Shown: positions 8,263 to 17,230, counted from the stretch's first letter. The stretch: 64,000 nucleotides of DNA from Pedobacter mendelii (GCF_014635725.1 NZ_BMDJ01000003.1:310001-374000); one strand, 5' to 3'. Made by a program: numbers and translations. The notes: a model not told the origin generated them from the sequence alone.

Positions 8263-8338
8263 CGTCATTCCCAATTTAGTTGGGAATCTTAAAGCAGAAT
8301 GCTGGCGCATTAAGATTCCCGTATGCATGGGAATGACG
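8263..8338. repeat. Intergenic inverted-repeat element
   Basis: Outer arms CGTCATTCCC and GGGAATGACG pair perfectly, and inner arms GGGAATCTTAA and TTAAGATTCCC pair perfectly. Each half is itself a small hairpin (TTCCC/GGGAA). The whole unit is 76 bp and symmetric, as in REP/MITE-like intergenic units. No coding content. Confidence 0.65.
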
Positions 8339-8554
8339 TGAGATTGAATACGATGCTTTTTCATTAAACATATTATTCGCTATACTCCCCAATTAAAAAC
8401 TGAATGCTGATTTCCAAAATAAGACATTAGTCATCAAACTTTATTATAGATAAGTTGAAGATTAGCTTATGTTTAGCATGACAAATTATTGAACTAACAA
8501 TCATAAAATTGCTTAGCCATGAAATTAATATACTCTGTTTAACCCAAATTTATC

Positions 8555-8562
8555 TAAGTTTG
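8555..8562 (+). promoter_or_regulatory. Probable -7 promoter element of the methyltransferase operon
   Basis: TAAGTTTG matches TAnnTTTG and lies 28 bases before the chosen ATG at 8590. This also argues against the longer open frame from 8509, whose start would lie upstream of the promoter. Confidence 0.5.
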
Positions 8563-8589
8563 CAAATTCGAAAACAAAAGGCTTTTTTT

Positions 8590-9321
8590 ATGCAGCGTAA
8601 GTGGTTTCAGTATTGGTTTAATTCGCCCTATTATCATATTCTTTACCAACAACGAAACGACGCTGAAGCCGAATTTTTCATCGACAACATCACCAAATTT
8701 ATTAATCCAAAGTCTGATTCTAAAATGCTTGATATTGCCTGCGGCAAAGGAAGGCATTCAATTTATTTAAATAAAAAAGGCTTTGATGTAACCGGAATTG
8801 ACCTATCTGAGCAAAGTATAAAATACGCAAAGCAATTTGAAAATGAAAAATTACATTTTTTAGTTCATGATATGCGGAGATTGTTTTACATCAATTACTT
8901 CGATATTGCGCTAAATTTATTTACTAGTTTTGGTTACTTTGATACTGAAAAAGATCATGTAAATGCTTTAAAAACCTTTAGAAAGTGCTTATCAGTCAAT
9001 GGAATTTTGGTTATCGATTATTTCAATACCGAAAAAATCCTTCGAAATTTAAATTCTTGTGAGACGAAATCGCTCGACGGAATTATATTTAACATCACAA
9101 AAAATGTTGTCGAAGGCAAGATAATAAAGAAGATAAATTTTGAGGATAAGCAAAAGGTTTACAATTTTGAAGAACGTGTTCAGGCTTTTAGTTTTGAGGA
9201 TTTTGAACGAATGTTAACAAAAGCTGGCATGACAATCGAAAAAGCATTTGGCAGCTATTCTCTTGATGGTTTTGATGAATCGAACTCCGATCGTTTAATT
9301 CTAATTTGCAAAAAAGCATGA
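8590..9321 (+). CDS. Class I SAM-dependent methyltransferase
   Basis: The Rossmann-type motif I is clear: MLDIACGKGRHSIYLNKKGF, followed by the acidic end of strand 2 in VTGIDLSEQSI. A post-I HDMRR and a motif with NLFTSFGYF follow, which fits small-molecule methyltransferases of the Methyltransf_11/25 type. Start choice is the ATG at 8590 (MQRKWFQYWF), giving 243 aa; the frame is open further upstream, but the promoter element at 8555 makes 8590 more likely. The substrate is unknown. It overlaps the following PAP2 gene by 4 bases (ATGA), and the ZIP transporter follows, so the three form an operon. Confidence 0.85.
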   Translation: MQRKWFQYWFNSPYYHILYQQRNDAEAEFFIDNITKFINPKSDSKMLDIACGKGRHSIYLNKKGFDVTGIDLSEQSIKYAKQFENEKLHFLVHDMRRLFYINYFDIALNLFTSFGYFDTEKDHVNALKTFRKCLSVNGILVIDYFNTEKILRNLNSCETKSLDGIIFNITKNVVEGKIIKKINFEDKQKVYNFEERVQAFSFEDFERMLTKAGMTIEKAFGSYSLDGFDESNSDRLILICKKA

Positions 9322-9881
9322 TAGAAAGCATACAACAATTTGATGTTGAACTGTTTTTGAAAATCAACCGCGGACTTTCGAACGGCTTTTTGGATTGGTT
9401 AATGCCTTTAATGAGAAACCGATTTTTCTGGTCGCCACTTTACCTTTTTATTATTGTTTTTTGCATTAAACAATATAAAAAACAGGGGTACTATATTATT
9501 GGAATGGTACTTTTCACTTTCGCAATGGGCGATTTAATTGCGTCGAGATTAGTAAAACCATTTGTAAATAGAATCAGACCGTGTAACGATTTGAGCTTGG
9601 CAAATGAAATTATTCATCGGGTTCCTTGTGGCAGCGGCTTAAGTTTCCCCTCAGCGCACGCCACCAATCATTTTGCCATTGCCGTATTTTTGATTTGTAT
9701 TTTCTACCGTCGCTGGAAACCAATTTTACCAATCGGAATATTCTGGGCAGTAATTATTAGCTTTGCGCAGGTTTACGTCGGTGTTCATTATCCTGTCGAT
9801 GTTACTGCTGGAGCATTACTTGGAATAATAATCGGTTTTGTCTGTTCAAAAATATTTAAAAAAATTCAACCTGATTTTTAA
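9318..9881 (+). CDS. PAP2-superfamily membrane phosphatase
   Basis: The protein is a PAP2 (type 2 phosphatidic acid phosphatase) family integral membrane enzyme. The three-part active site is visible: KPFVNRIRP, then FPSAHATN, then VYVGVHYPVDV, corresponding to KxxxxxxRP, PSxH and the HxxxD part of the third motif. About five hydrophobic helices are present in 187 aa. Likely substrates are undecaprenyl pyrophosphate or lipid phosphates in the cell envelope, but specificity cannot be read off. I use the ATG at 9318, which overlaps the methyltransferase stop (ATGA); an in-frame TTG lies 12 bases earlier. The stop overlaps the next start by one base. Confidence 0.88.
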   Translation: MIESIQQFDVELFLKINRGLSNGFLDWLMPLMRNRFFWSPLYLFIIVFCIKQYKKQGYYIIGMVLFTFAMGDLIASRLVKPFVNRIRPCNDLSLANEIIHRVPCGSGLSFPSAHATNHFAIAVFLICIFYRRWKPILPIGIFWAVIISFAQVYVGVHYPVDVTAGALLGIIIGFVCSKIFKKIQPDF

Positions 9882-10603
9882 TGGAAGCTTGGAAATTTGC
9901 TGTACTTTTTTTCTGCGCTTTTTTGGGCGGCGCCGCCATATTTTTGGTTAAAAGCGATAAATCTAAACTGCTGAAACTAATATTATCTTTTAGTGGAGCT
10001 TATCTTTTCGCCATAACCGTTTTACATTTAATTCCTGATGCATACAGCGGACCAGATAAAGGACAAATTGGAATTTTTATTCTAATTGGTTTCTTATTGC
10101 AAATATTTTTAGAGCAATTTTCTGAAGGTGTAGAACATGGACACATCCACAAACACCACGGCGACAATGTTTTCCCTTTTGGTATAATGATTAGTCTTTG
10201 TTTACATGCTTTTTTAGAGGGTATGCCACTTGCTAAAGACCAGCATAACGAACTTATATTTGGGATTTCATTGCATCATATCCCTGCTGCTTTTGCATTA
10301 GCCAGCATTTTAATGCAAAATCATTTCAAAAAAGGAAGCATTATAATTTATTTACTAATTTTTGCTATTATGGCTCCTTTAGGCTTTTATGTAAGCATTG
10401 GCTTAAGTAATGGAACAATTGGTGGCATCGATGCGTATTTTAATAAAATAATGGGGATTGTGATTGGTATTTTCTTACATATTTCTACCACTATTTTATT
10501 CGAATCTAGCGCCGACCATAAAATTAATACTCGCAAAATGATAGCTGTATTATTGGGGATTGGTGTTGCACTGATTGGGTTCTTTGCGGGGCATGCGCAT
10601 TAA
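9881..10603 (+). CDS. ZIP-family divalent metal transporter
   Basis: A 240-aa multi-span membrane protein of the ZIP (ZRT/IRT-like) family, which moves Zn2+ or other divalent cations into the cytoplasm. Evidence is HLIPDA in the second helix, a His-rich cytoplasmic loop GVEHGHIHKHHGDN (residues ~85-98), and the transport-site motifs LCLHAFLEGMPLA and SLHHIPAAFAL in helices 4 and 5. It is translationally coupled to the PAP2 gene (TAATG overlap). The metal is not determined by sequence. A small hairpin CCAAAAGG/CCTTTGG lies ~20 bases after the stop (10624-10641). Confidence 0.9.
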   Translation: MEAWKFAVLFFCAFLGGAAIFLVKSDKSKLLKLILSFSGAYLFAITVLHLIPDAYSGPDKGQIGIFILIGFLLQIFLEQFSEGVEHGHIHKHHGDNVFPFGIMISLCLHAFLEGMPLAKDQHNELIFGISLHHIPAAFALASILMQNHFKKGSIIIYLLIFAIMAPLGFYVSIGLSNGTIGGIDAYFNKIMGIVIGIFLHISTTILFESSADHKINTRKMIAVLLGIGVALIGFFAGHAH

Positions 10604-10704
10604 TTTATAGTTTGTAGTTTTTCCCAAAAGGATGCCTTTGGCACACTTAGTTCTTCGGCACCTATAAATTAAGAACAGAAAACTGATAATTTTCATTAAA
10701 TTAG

Positions 10705-11343
10705 ATGATGGAAGAAATTGTAAATGAGCCAAATGTAGAATACAAAAAAAGGCATTTTACTGTTGCGGAATACCTGGAGATGGAAAAGACCTCACAAGAA
10801 AAACATGAATATTTTCAGGGTGAGATATTTCCATTACATCGGGATGAAAGTAACGGAGTAAAATCAATGTCTGGTGCTGGTTTTAATCATAATCTTATTT
10901 TCTCCAGTGTATTCGGTTTTCTCTCTTCTAAGCTTGGCAGTTCTAAATGCATTCCTTTTGGTAGCGATATGAGAATGAATATACCAGAAAACACACTCTT
11001 TACCTATCCCGATATTTCTGTATATTGTAATGAAATTAAGCATCCTAATGAGGATAAAGACACCAATTTAGAGCCAACAGTAATTATCGAAATTCTATCT
11101 CCATCTACTAAAAATTACGATAGAGGTGGAAAATTTAAGCTTTACCGAGATATCCCAACACTCAAAGAATACATACTAATTGATTCTGAATCTATTTCTG
11201 TTGAGGCTTTTTATCTCAATGGAAAACAAAACTGGGAGCTTATCGAATACAAAGAAACTGATGATGCTTTAAACTTTGTTTCAATAGGATTTGAATTGGC
11301 ATTAAGCGATATTTACAATCATGTGCGTTTCTCTAAAAGTTAG
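10705..11343 (+). CDS. Uma2-family (DUF820) restriction-endonuclease-fold protein
   Basis: The 212-aa protein has the order typical of Uma2/DUF820: a [13 protein letters not shown] strand, PDISVYC, then [19 protein letters not shown] and YILIDSE, in which D, E and the YILID strand supply the PD-(D/E)xK catalytic pattern. Members are common in Bacteroidota and cyanobacteria, often in many copies, and are linked with nuclease folds or mobile DNA, but their biological role is not settled. It stands alone, 101 bp after the ZIP gene on the same strand. Two adjacent ATG codons make the start uncertain by one residue. Confidence 0.82.
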   Translation: MMEEIVNEPNVEYKKRHFTVAEYLEMEKTSQEKHEYFQGEIFPLHRDESNGVKSMSGAGFNHNLIFSSVFGFLSSKLGSSKCIPFGSDMRMNIPENTLFTYPDISVYCNEIKHPNEDKDTNLEPTVIIEILSPSTKNYDRGGKFKLYRDIPTLKEYILIDSESISVEAFYLNGKQNWELIEYKETDDALNFVSIGFELALSDIYNHVRFSKS

Positions 11344-11371
11344 AACTGAAAATTGAAGACTACCAACTGAT

Positions 11372-11515
11372 TTACTTCTTCTCTTTCATCTTTCCATAGC
11401 CCCAAGGACAATGTTTACACTTGTTTTTGCAGCAATAACCTCGCTTTAAGTGATAGGCTTCTGTAAAAACCATCAATCCATCTTCATTAAAATAAAAGTC
11501 TTCGCCCTCTTTCAT
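11372..11515 (-). CDS. Small Cys-rich DUF5522-like protein
   Basis: A 47-aa frame, MKEGEDFYFNEDGLMVFTEA then YHLKRGYCCKNKCKHCPWGY, fits the DUF5522 family of very short bacterial proteins with a C-C-x3-C-x2-CP cluster that looks able to bind a metal. The start is the ATG at 11515, preceded by a short AATGAGTGA-type direct repeat region (11518-11556). It lies 75 bp downstream of the MBL-fold nuclease on the same strand, so it may be co-transcribed. Family name is from memory of the pattern; function is unknown. Confidence 0.75.
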   Translation of the reverse strand: MKEGEDFYFNEDGLMVFTEAYHLKRGYCCKNKCKHCPWGYGKMKEKK

Positions 11516-11589
11516 AATTAATGAGTGAATGAGTGAATTTTGAATGAGTGAATGTTTGAAATCATCATAATCTTGAAAAATCCCGTTCC

Positions 11590-12531
11590 TTAGTTTAGTA
11601 TTTTAACTTCTAATTTATCCTTAAAATATTCTTTTAATTGTGTTCCATCTCCATGCAAAGTCCAAACCTGTTTTGGCTTCACTTTTTCAATGGTTTCTAA
11701 AATCGCTTCCCAATCTGCGTGGTCTGAAATATATAGGGAAATGCCATTCTGTTGCTGCAAGTTTTTCCAGCCAGAAGCGAAAGCCCTAACCACATTTATT
11801 GCCTTGTGGTAGCTATGAAAAACCATCGGCGGTACAATATAAACCTGATACTCATGATTATTCTTCATCACTTTTCTATCGTACATTTTGTAATTGCCGA
11901 TTTTCATTCCGTAATCTTCATAGATTTTTACGAAAGGCATAATGCTATGGTGGACCATCACATTTTTTGCAGGGCAATGCTCGTTCAATAACTGAATAAT
12001 CCGCTGGCTTTTACCTAATGCATAAGAGCCAAGCATGATATTCGCATTGGTTTCATTCAGTTTTTTAATCTCATCAATTGGCGATGGATGTTTAGTTTCA
12101 GGATTGGCAAAAGTGCTTTCCGTAATTAAAACATCGGCTTGAATAAACTCAAAAGGCTCGCAAGTGGCATCGGGTTCAATTTTGTAATCGCCCGTATAAA
12201 GATATTTTACATCCTGATATTCCATTAAAACCTGCGCTGAACCTAAAATATGTCCTGCAGAATAAAAAGTGATGGCTACATCTTTAATCTTAAAAGTTTC
12301 TTGGTATTTCTTTACATGAAAATCAACCGCGGCAAACTTACGGTAACGATGTTTCATAAATGTTTCAGTAGCGGCAGTACAATATACATTCTGACTCCCG
12401 CCAATGGCATGGTCGCCATGCGCATGAGAAACCACTGCTTCTTGCACAGGCTGTTGTGGGTCTAAATAAAAATTGCCATAAACGCAATATAATCCCGTTG
12501 GTGTGATGGTAATAAAATCGTCTAAAATCAT
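11590..12531 (-). CDS. MBL-fold exonuclease-like protein (mRNA 3'-processing factor type)
   Basis: A 313-aa protein with the beta-lactamase nuclease signature SHAHGDH (HxHxDH), YSAGHILGSAQV, YTGDYKIEP, ITESTFAN and a late YISDHADW/TLHGDG pair, which together match COG1236-type nucleases of RNA or DNA. Related proteins sit beside ATP-dependent DNA ligases as ligase-associated DNA exonucleases, and this one has similar length and opening (TPTGLYC). No ligase or DEAD helicase is adjacent here, so the DNA-repair link is inference. The gene starts 94 bp from coaE. Confidence 0.8.
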   Translation of the reverse strand: MILDDFITITPTGLYCVYGNFYLDPQQPVQEAVVSHAHGDHAIGGSQNVYCTAATETFMKHRYRKFAAVDFHVKKYQETFKIKDVAITFYSAGHILGSAQVLMEYQDVKYLYTGDYKIEPDATCEPFEFIQADVLITESTFANPETKHPSPIDEIKKLNETNANIMLGSYALGKSQRIIQLLNEHCPAKNVMVHHSIMPFVKIYEDYGMKIGNYKMYDRKVMKNNHEYQVYIVPPMVFHSYHKAINVVRAFASGWKNLQQQNGISLYISDHADWEAILETIEKVKPKQVWTLHGDGTQLKEYFKDKLEVKILN

Positions 12532-12625
12532 GACCAGGATTTGTGGAAGTTAAGGATATGACAAGATTTTAGTTTGTTAAGCATATTTGATATAAAATAA
12601 TTTAATGAAGTATTTAAGATTATTC

Positions 12626-13234
12626 TTAAATCTGCAAATTAGCTGCCACTTCCAAAAACTGTTTATGCAAAGCCAAAACTTGCTCAATCACAGAATGTTC
12701 TTCATCATTGTTTATAAAATAATTGGCCATCTTTGATTTATCTTGATCGCTCATTTGCTTATCCATTATAGCTTTCACCTGTTCTGCAGCAACATTATCT
12801 CTTTGCATTACTCGCTTAAGTTTGGTATTTAAAGGAGCAGTAACCAAAATAGACGTATTACACATTTTGTAAGAACCGCTTTCGAAAAGCAATGCTGCTT
12901 CCTTTAATATATAAGGAGTGTTCGAATTAATCTGCGTTTCCCAAGTGTCAAAAGCTCTAAAAACTGCAGGATGTACTAATGCATTTAGCTTTGCAAGTTC
13001 GGCTTCGTTATTAAATACAATGCCAGCTATGTATTTATTATTCAGTTTTCCATTTTCAAAATAGCTTTCTTTACCAAAAGTCGATTTTACACCTTCGATA
13101 AGTAGTAAATCTTTAACCATTATATTTTTAGCTTCGATATCTGCATAAAAAACAGGAATGCCCAAAACTTCAAAAACCTTACAAACAGTCGTTTTACCAC
13201 TACCAATCCCTCCTGTTATACCAACTTTATACAT
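12626..13234 (-). CDS. coaE: Dephospho-CoA kinase
   Basis: This is the last enzyme of coenzyme A synthesis, phosphorylating the 3'-OH of dephospho-CoA in the cytosol. The 202-aa protein opens with the P-loop GITGGIGSGKTTVCKVF, and has FYADIEAK, the NALVHPAV substrate motif, and KEAALLFESG with the usual LLFE block. The lid region is around RVMQRDN. Length is normal. Its ATG overlaps the YbbR-like gene stop by one base (TAATG), so the two are translationally coupled. Confidence 0.95.
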   Translation of the reverse strand: MYKVGITGGIGSGKTTVCKVFEVLGIPVFYADIEAKNIMVKDLLLIEGVKSTFGKESYFENGKLNNKYIAGIVFNNEAELAKLNALVHPAVFRAFDTWETQINSNTPYILKEAALLFESGSYKMCNTSILVTAPLNTKLKRVMQRDNVAAEQVKAIMDKQMSDQDKSKMANYFINNDEEHSVIEQVLALHKQFLEVAANLQI

Positions 13235-14181
13235 TATTTTTCTACTATAAAATCTACTTTAGATGGACTGATATTTATCAACTTGCAATAATCAGGAAAC
13301 TCTGTAAGTTTCACAGTAAATTGATTATGATGCAAAACGGACCATTCATCCACATCAACTGTTGCTGTAATAAAACTTTGATCAACCTGCTCAAAATAAC
13401 TTAACGCAACTAAAAAAGTAACCTTAATCTTTTTAGGGTAAAGCTTTATGCTATTGTAATTTCTGTTATTGGTAATTTTTAAAGGAACTTCAACTGTTTT
13501 TTCTGTGAATTCATCTACGGGTAATTTTACCTCAACAGTTGATGGAAATATGCTTACGTTTTTATGCGTACTATGTTGCATATTTACCCTAACAGTTGTG
13601 CTACTCTGCACTTTACTTAATTTTAGTGTATCAGTGGCCCATGTTTCAATTTTTTTAAGCTCTTCAATCGGGCCAGTAACCGTTACAAATTTGGGGTTCA
13701 CCTTTATTTCACTTGCAATACCATATTGCTTTATAAAATCTACATTTTGCATTAAGCTTACAGGTACCTTTTTAACGGTACGCTTGGTAAAATCAAAATA
13801 CAAGGTATCGGGTTTTACAGATATTACTTTTTGAGAGGTTTCTAATTGTTTGTTAATGTTGTATAACTGATCTGAAAATACAATAAACTCTCTTGTATTT
13901 AATTGATTTAAACTTACAGCTATAGATTGGGGATTAATTCTTAACCGTGCAAAAAGTAATTGCCAACCTGTTCCCTCAACTTGTAAATCTACAGTATCAG
14001 ATTGTAATGGGTGAAAAGCACGTTTTTGAGGGAAGTTTTTATAGATGAGAACAGTTTTAGCAGTGTAAACATATTTATTATTTAAAGCCATAAAAAGCCA
14101 CGCAGCTATAGCCAATAGCAAACATGCTAAAAGGCTAAACACACGTCTTCTCTCTATTATAGTTAGTTTAACAAATGGCAT
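13234..14181 (-). CDS. YbbR-like (CdaR-type) domain protein, membrane-anchored
   Basis: An N-terminal membrane helix (VFSLLACLLLAIAAWLFMAL, residues ~14-33) is followed by ~270 residues of beta-rich repeats with patterns such as PKFVTVTGPIEELKKIETW and KKIKVTFLV, typical of YbbR domains. In Firmicutes CdaR/YbbR proteins modulate diadenylate cyclase CdaA; no cdaA is adjacent here, so that role is inference. I choose the ATG at 14181 (MPFVKLTIIERRR) because it puts basic residues just before the membrane segment; the frame is open to 14232. It is coupled to coaE. A terminator separates it from yajC. Confidence 0.72.
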   Translation of the reverse strand: MPFVKLTIIERRRVFSLLACLLLAIAAWLFMALNNKYVYTAKTVLIYKNFPQKRAFHPLQSDTVDLQVEGTGWQLLFARLRINPQSIAVSLNQLNTREFIVFSDQLYNINKQLETSQKVISVKPDTLYFDFTKRTVKKVPVSLMQNVDFIKQYGIASEIKVNPKFVTVTGPIEELKKIETWATDTLKLSKVQSSTTVRVNMQHSTHKNVSIFPSTVEVKLPVDEFTEKTVEVPLKITNNRNYNSIKLYPKKIKVTFLVALSYFEQVDQSFITATVDVDEWSVLHHNQFTVKLTEFPDYCKLINISPSKVDFIVEK

Positions 14182-14249
14182 AAATAAATTCCATGTTTTA
14201 TTTGGAAAAGGATAGTTTAATCCAAAATTCAATTAAATCAAATGTAGTA

Positions 14250-14282
14250 AAACAAAAACAGTCTCGAAAACATTCGAGACTG
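14250..14282 (-). terminator. Rho-independent terminator after yajC
   Basis: Stem CAGTCTCGA/TCGAGACTG with a 6-nt loop, followed on the minus strand by TTTTTGTTTT. It ends the nusB-DUF1573-yajC unit. Confidence 0.8.
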
Positions 14283-14306
14283 CACATTATATTTTTGCTG
14301 ATTAAA

Positions 14307-14624
14307 TTATACTTTCGCTGGAGTAGTTGAGGCCTTTGTCGCATCTAAAGAAATTGCAGATTTATCAAATCTGATTTTACCGCCTCCTTCTGTTTCAATT
14401 AAAAATGTTGTATCATTTGCACCAACAATTTTGCCATGAATACCCGCTGTTGTTACAATTTTATCGCCAATACCAAGTTCAGCAACTAATTTTTTATGGT
14501 CTTTTGCTTTTTTAACCTGCGGGCGAATCATAAAGAAGTAGAAAACTACCATAATTAGTACCATGGGTACAATTGTACCTAACATACCACCACCTGCTGC
14601 TTGTAATATTACTGTTGATGTCAT
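14307..14624 (-). CDS. yajC: Preprotein translocase accessory subunit YajC
   Basis: A 105-aa single-span inner-membrane protein associated with the SecDF complex. The membrane helix is at residues ~16-34 (MLGTIVPMVLIMVVFYFFMI), followed by the YajC hallmark RPQVKKAKDHKKLV and the domain with LGIGDKIVTTAGIHGKIVG. It lies 32 bp downstream of the DUF1573 gene and probably shares a transcript with it and nusB. Confidence 0.95.
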   Translation of the reverse strand: MTSTVILQAAGGGMLGTIVPMVLIMVVFYFFMIRPQVKKAKDHKKLVAELGIGDKIVTTAGIHGKIVGANDTTFLIETEGGGKIRFDKSAISLDATKASTTPAKV

Positions 14625-14656
14625 TTCTTATTTATTTGTATTATTTATTTTTTAAT

Positions 14657-15112
14657 TTATTTTTTGGCAAGTACTTCTCCAACCAAATGAACCGTACTTA
14701 CATTTGGGTTTGCATTTGAAGTAACTGTTACGACTTTATCTTGCATACCCATTTTACCTTCGCTGTTGAATACTACTTTTATTACACCTTCTTTTCCGGG
14801 CAATATTGGTTCTTTTGGTGTTTCAGGAATTGTACATCCACAAGTTGCAGTTGCATTAGAAATAATTAAAGGACTTTTACCTGAATTTTTAAATTTAAAT
14901 TCATGCTGAACCTTTTCACCCTGCTCAATTTTTTCGAAATCATAGATATCACGCTCGAAAGAAATAACAGCTGCATCAGCAGGCGCAATTTTTGAAACAT
15001 TGGAGGTGTCGTTTCCAACAGAAACTTTTGAAGTTTCAGGAGAATTTGTGTTTGCATTACGACAAGCTGCAAAAGATAATGCAGCTATAGCCAGGATGAA
15101 TATTCTTTTCAT
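14657..15112 (-). CDS. DUF1573 lipoprotein
   Basis: The ATG at 15112 gives a 151-aa lipoprotein with signal MKRIFILAIAALSFAAC and a lipobox Cys at residue 17. The longer frame would need a TTG start inside nusB. The mature part carries a DUF1573 domain, an Ig-like fold: FERDIYDFEKIEQGEKVQHEF, then FKNSG and CGCTIPETP, and GKEGVIKVVFNS. DUF1573 proteins are abundant in Bacteroidota envelopes; function is not known. The ATG follows the nusB stop by one base, so translation is coupled. Confidence 0.88.
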   Translation of the reverse strand: MKRIFILAIAALSFAACRNANTNSPETSKVSVGNDTSNVSKIAPADAAVISFERDIYDFEKIEQGEKVQHEFKFKNSGKSPLIISNATATCGCTIPETPKEPILPGKEGVIKVVFNSEGKMGMQDKVVTVTSNANPNVSTVHLVGEVLAKK

Positions 15113-15113
15113 T

Positions 15114-16064
15114 TTATTCTTCAATTAATCCGCGACCAATCTTTTTTATGGTATTAGTTTTCTTTAAATCGCCTAAAATTTTGTCTAAAATACCGTTTAT
15201 AAATGAATTACTTTTCGGTGTACTGTAATCTTTTGATAACTCCAGGTACTCGTTAATGGTTACTTTTACCGGAATTGAAGGGAAATTAAGTAATTCGCAA
15301 ATTGCCATTTTCATCAAAATAGTATCCATTAATGCGATACGTTCTGATTCCCAATTTTTAGTTCTTTCGGCAATCATTTCCTGATATTTTACATCATTTT
15401 GCAAAGTATATACGAATAAGTCCTGAACAAATTTACTATCCTCTACCCAATCAGCACTTATTTCAGTAAGCTTATTTTTAAAAGGATCATCTGATGTAAA
15501 GTTTTTGAGTGTTTTGGCAACCATACCTTTCATCACTTCATGATCAACTTGCCAATTGATAAATTTCTCTTCAAAAACCTGAATAATTGACTGATTTTTT
15601 AAGATGATTTTTCTAAAAATGTATTTGATAATATCTTTTGATGATTCTAAACTTTCATTAGAATCTGCAAGGTATTCTGCATATTCTTTTGAAGCTTTTA
15701 ACGAGTTGTAAACTGTTTTACGGATTTCCGGATCGAAACCCCAATCTACCTTATACTTTTTAATACAAGAAACATATTCAGGATTTTGCTGCATTAAAAC
15801 ACTAAATTTATTATGCAGTAATTTCATGTTCGGATTGATGTCTTCTGCAGTTTTTATGTGCTTGTTGGCACGTTCTGCAGCATCATTAGCAGTAAACTCA
15901 GTAACTTCCACCATTAAAGAAAGCATCCAGATGTACATTTCGTACACACTATCAATACTCTGCATTAAAGTTTTAAGTTCACCTTTAATGTCTTTTTTGT
16001 CTGCCATGTGCCAAGCAAAAATATTTTGCAAAGCTTTAATTCTTAAGTGCCTTCTGTTTAACAT
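15114..16064 (-). CDS. nusB: Transcription antitermination factor NusB (long Bacteroidota form)
   Basis: The C-terminal ~120 residues (RTKNWESERIALMDTILMKM, then AICELLNFPSIPVKVTINEYLELSKDYSTPKSNSFINGILDKI in continuation) match NusB, the helical RNA-binding protein that works with NusE/S10 in antitermination at rRNA operons. The N terminus MLNRRHLRIKALQNIFAW also fits. At 316 aa the protein is about twice the E. coli length because of a helical insertion between these parts, which is usual in Bacteroidota. It heads a unit with the DUF1573 gene and yajC. Confidence 0.92.
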   Translation of the reverse strand: MLNRRHLRIKALQNIFAWHMADKKDIKGELKTLMQSIDSVYEMYIWMLSLMVEVTEFTANDAAERANKHIKTAEDINPNMKLLHNKFSVLMQQNPEYVSCIKKYKVDWGFDPEIRKTVYNSLKASKEYAEYLADSNESLESSKDIIKYIFRKIILKNQSIIQVFEEKFINWQVDHEVMKGMVAKTLKNFTSDDPFKNKLTEISADWVEDSKFVQDLFVYTLQNDVKYQEMIAERTKNWESERIALMDTILMKMAICELLNFPSIPVKVTINEYLELSKDYSTPKSNSFINGILDKILGDLKKTNTIKKIGRGLIEE

Positions 16065-16109
16065 GAATGTAAGAACGAGTGTGGTTTATATAACCGATTA
16101 ATAAAATGT

Positions 16110-17198
16110 TTAATATGTTGATTTAATTTTTTTTATGTCTGCAATACGCTTTTCAGCAATACGATTTGCTGCTATATTTGTTGGTATTTTCTCAGTTTTA
16201 CTTAATTTGATAACGTTTCTTGTTGCTTCGTAAATATTTTCTGTTAACTGAACAGTACGCTTTTTACCAAAACCAGTTAATTCAGAATAGCAAGAGATTA
16301 ATCCGCCAGCATTAATTAAATAATCAGGAGCAAAAAGAATTCCTTTTTTCATTAGCAACTCACTATCTAAAACTTCATCTTTTAACTGATTATTTGCCGA
16401 ACCTGCGATAATTGCAAATTTCATGCGCTCAATGGTTTTGTTATTTACCGTAGCACCCATTGCGCATGGCGCATAAATATCGGCATCTATTCCGAAAATT
16501 TTATCAGCTTCTATTGGTTTTGCTTTGTATTTGCGGGCTACGTAAGTTAATTGTTCCTGGTTAATATCACTGATTAAAACTTCTGCATTTTCTTTTCTAA
16601 GCAAAGCAACCAAATGCTCACCTACGTTTCCAATACCTTGTACAACGATTGTTCTACCTGCAAGCATATCCGTACCAAAAACTTCTTTAACACTTGCTTT
16701 AATACCTAAATATACACCTTGAGCAGTAAAAGGTGCGGGATTTCCTGCACCACCTATCGATTCTGGAACGCCTGTAACATGATTGGTTTCCATGCGTATG
16801 TATTCCATATCGCGGGTATTTGTCCCCATCTCTTCAGCAGTAATGAATTCGCCATTAAGGTTATTAATAAACCTACCATAGCTTCTCATTAAACTCTCTG
16901 TTTTATCTTTTCTCGAATCGCCAATGATTACCCCTTTTCCACCACCTAAATTTAATCCTGTTATAGCAGATTTGTAGGTCATTCCTCTTGATAAACGTAA
17001 GGCATCTTCTAAAGCTTCCCCTTCGGTAGCGTAACTCCACATACGTGTTCCGCCTAAGGCTGGCCCCAATGTAGTATCATGAATGGCAATAATTGCTTTT
17101 AAACCCGAGTCGGCATCATTACAGAAAACCAACTTTTTATGCCCGTAAGCACTTAATTGCTCTAAAATGGAAGAATCTGACGAAGAATTTGCTGGCAT
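16110..17198 (-). CDS. Leucine dehydrogenase-type Glu/Leu/Phe/Val dehydrogenase
   Basis: An NAD-dependent amino-acid dehydrogenase that would deaminate branched-chain amino acids to 2-oxo acids. Evidence is the LGPALGGTRMW substrate motif, the catalytic-lysine region MTYKSAITGLNLGGGKGV, the AEEMGTNTRDMEYI block and the NAD-binding VVQGIGNVGEHL. The ATG at 17198 gives 362 aa, near the leucine dehydrogenase norm; a longer frame would start at a TTG that lies inside the promoter region. The small size excludes hexameric glutamate dehydrogenase. It stands alone and is divergent from the ABC exporter. Confidence 0.88.
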   Translation of the reverse strand: MPANSSSDSSILEQLSAYGHKKLVFCNDADSGLKAIIAIHDTTLGPALGGTRMWSYATEGEALEDALRLSRGMTYKSAITGLNLGGGKGVIIGDSRKDKTESLMRSYGRFINNLNGEFITAEEMGTNTRDMEYIRMETNHVTGVPESIGGAGNPAPFTAQGVYLGIKASVKEVFGTDMLAGRTIVVQGIGNVGEHLVALLRKENAEVLISDINQEQLTYVARKYKAKPIEADKIFGIDADIYAPCAMGATVNNKTIERMKFAIIAGSANNQLKDEVLDSELLMKKGILFAPDYLINAGGLISCYSELTGFGKKRTVQLTENIYEATRNVIKLSKTEKIPTNIAANRIAEKRIADIKKIKSTY

Positions 17199-17222
17199 AA
17201 TGAACGTTCGGCTAACCTGCTG

Positions 17223-17230
17223 CAAAATTA
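17223..17230 (-). promoter_or_regulatory. Probable -7 promoter element of the leucine dehydrogenase gene
   Basis: Minus-strand TAATTTTG matches TAnnTTTG, 24 bases before the ATG at 17198. It overlaps the alternative TTG start at 17225, which argues for 17198. Confidence 0.45.

Noticed and set aside
11518-11556. AATGAGTGA short direct repeats as a CRISPR-like or regulatory array
   Set aside because: Only three irregular units in about 40 bases; a simple slippage repeat explains them.
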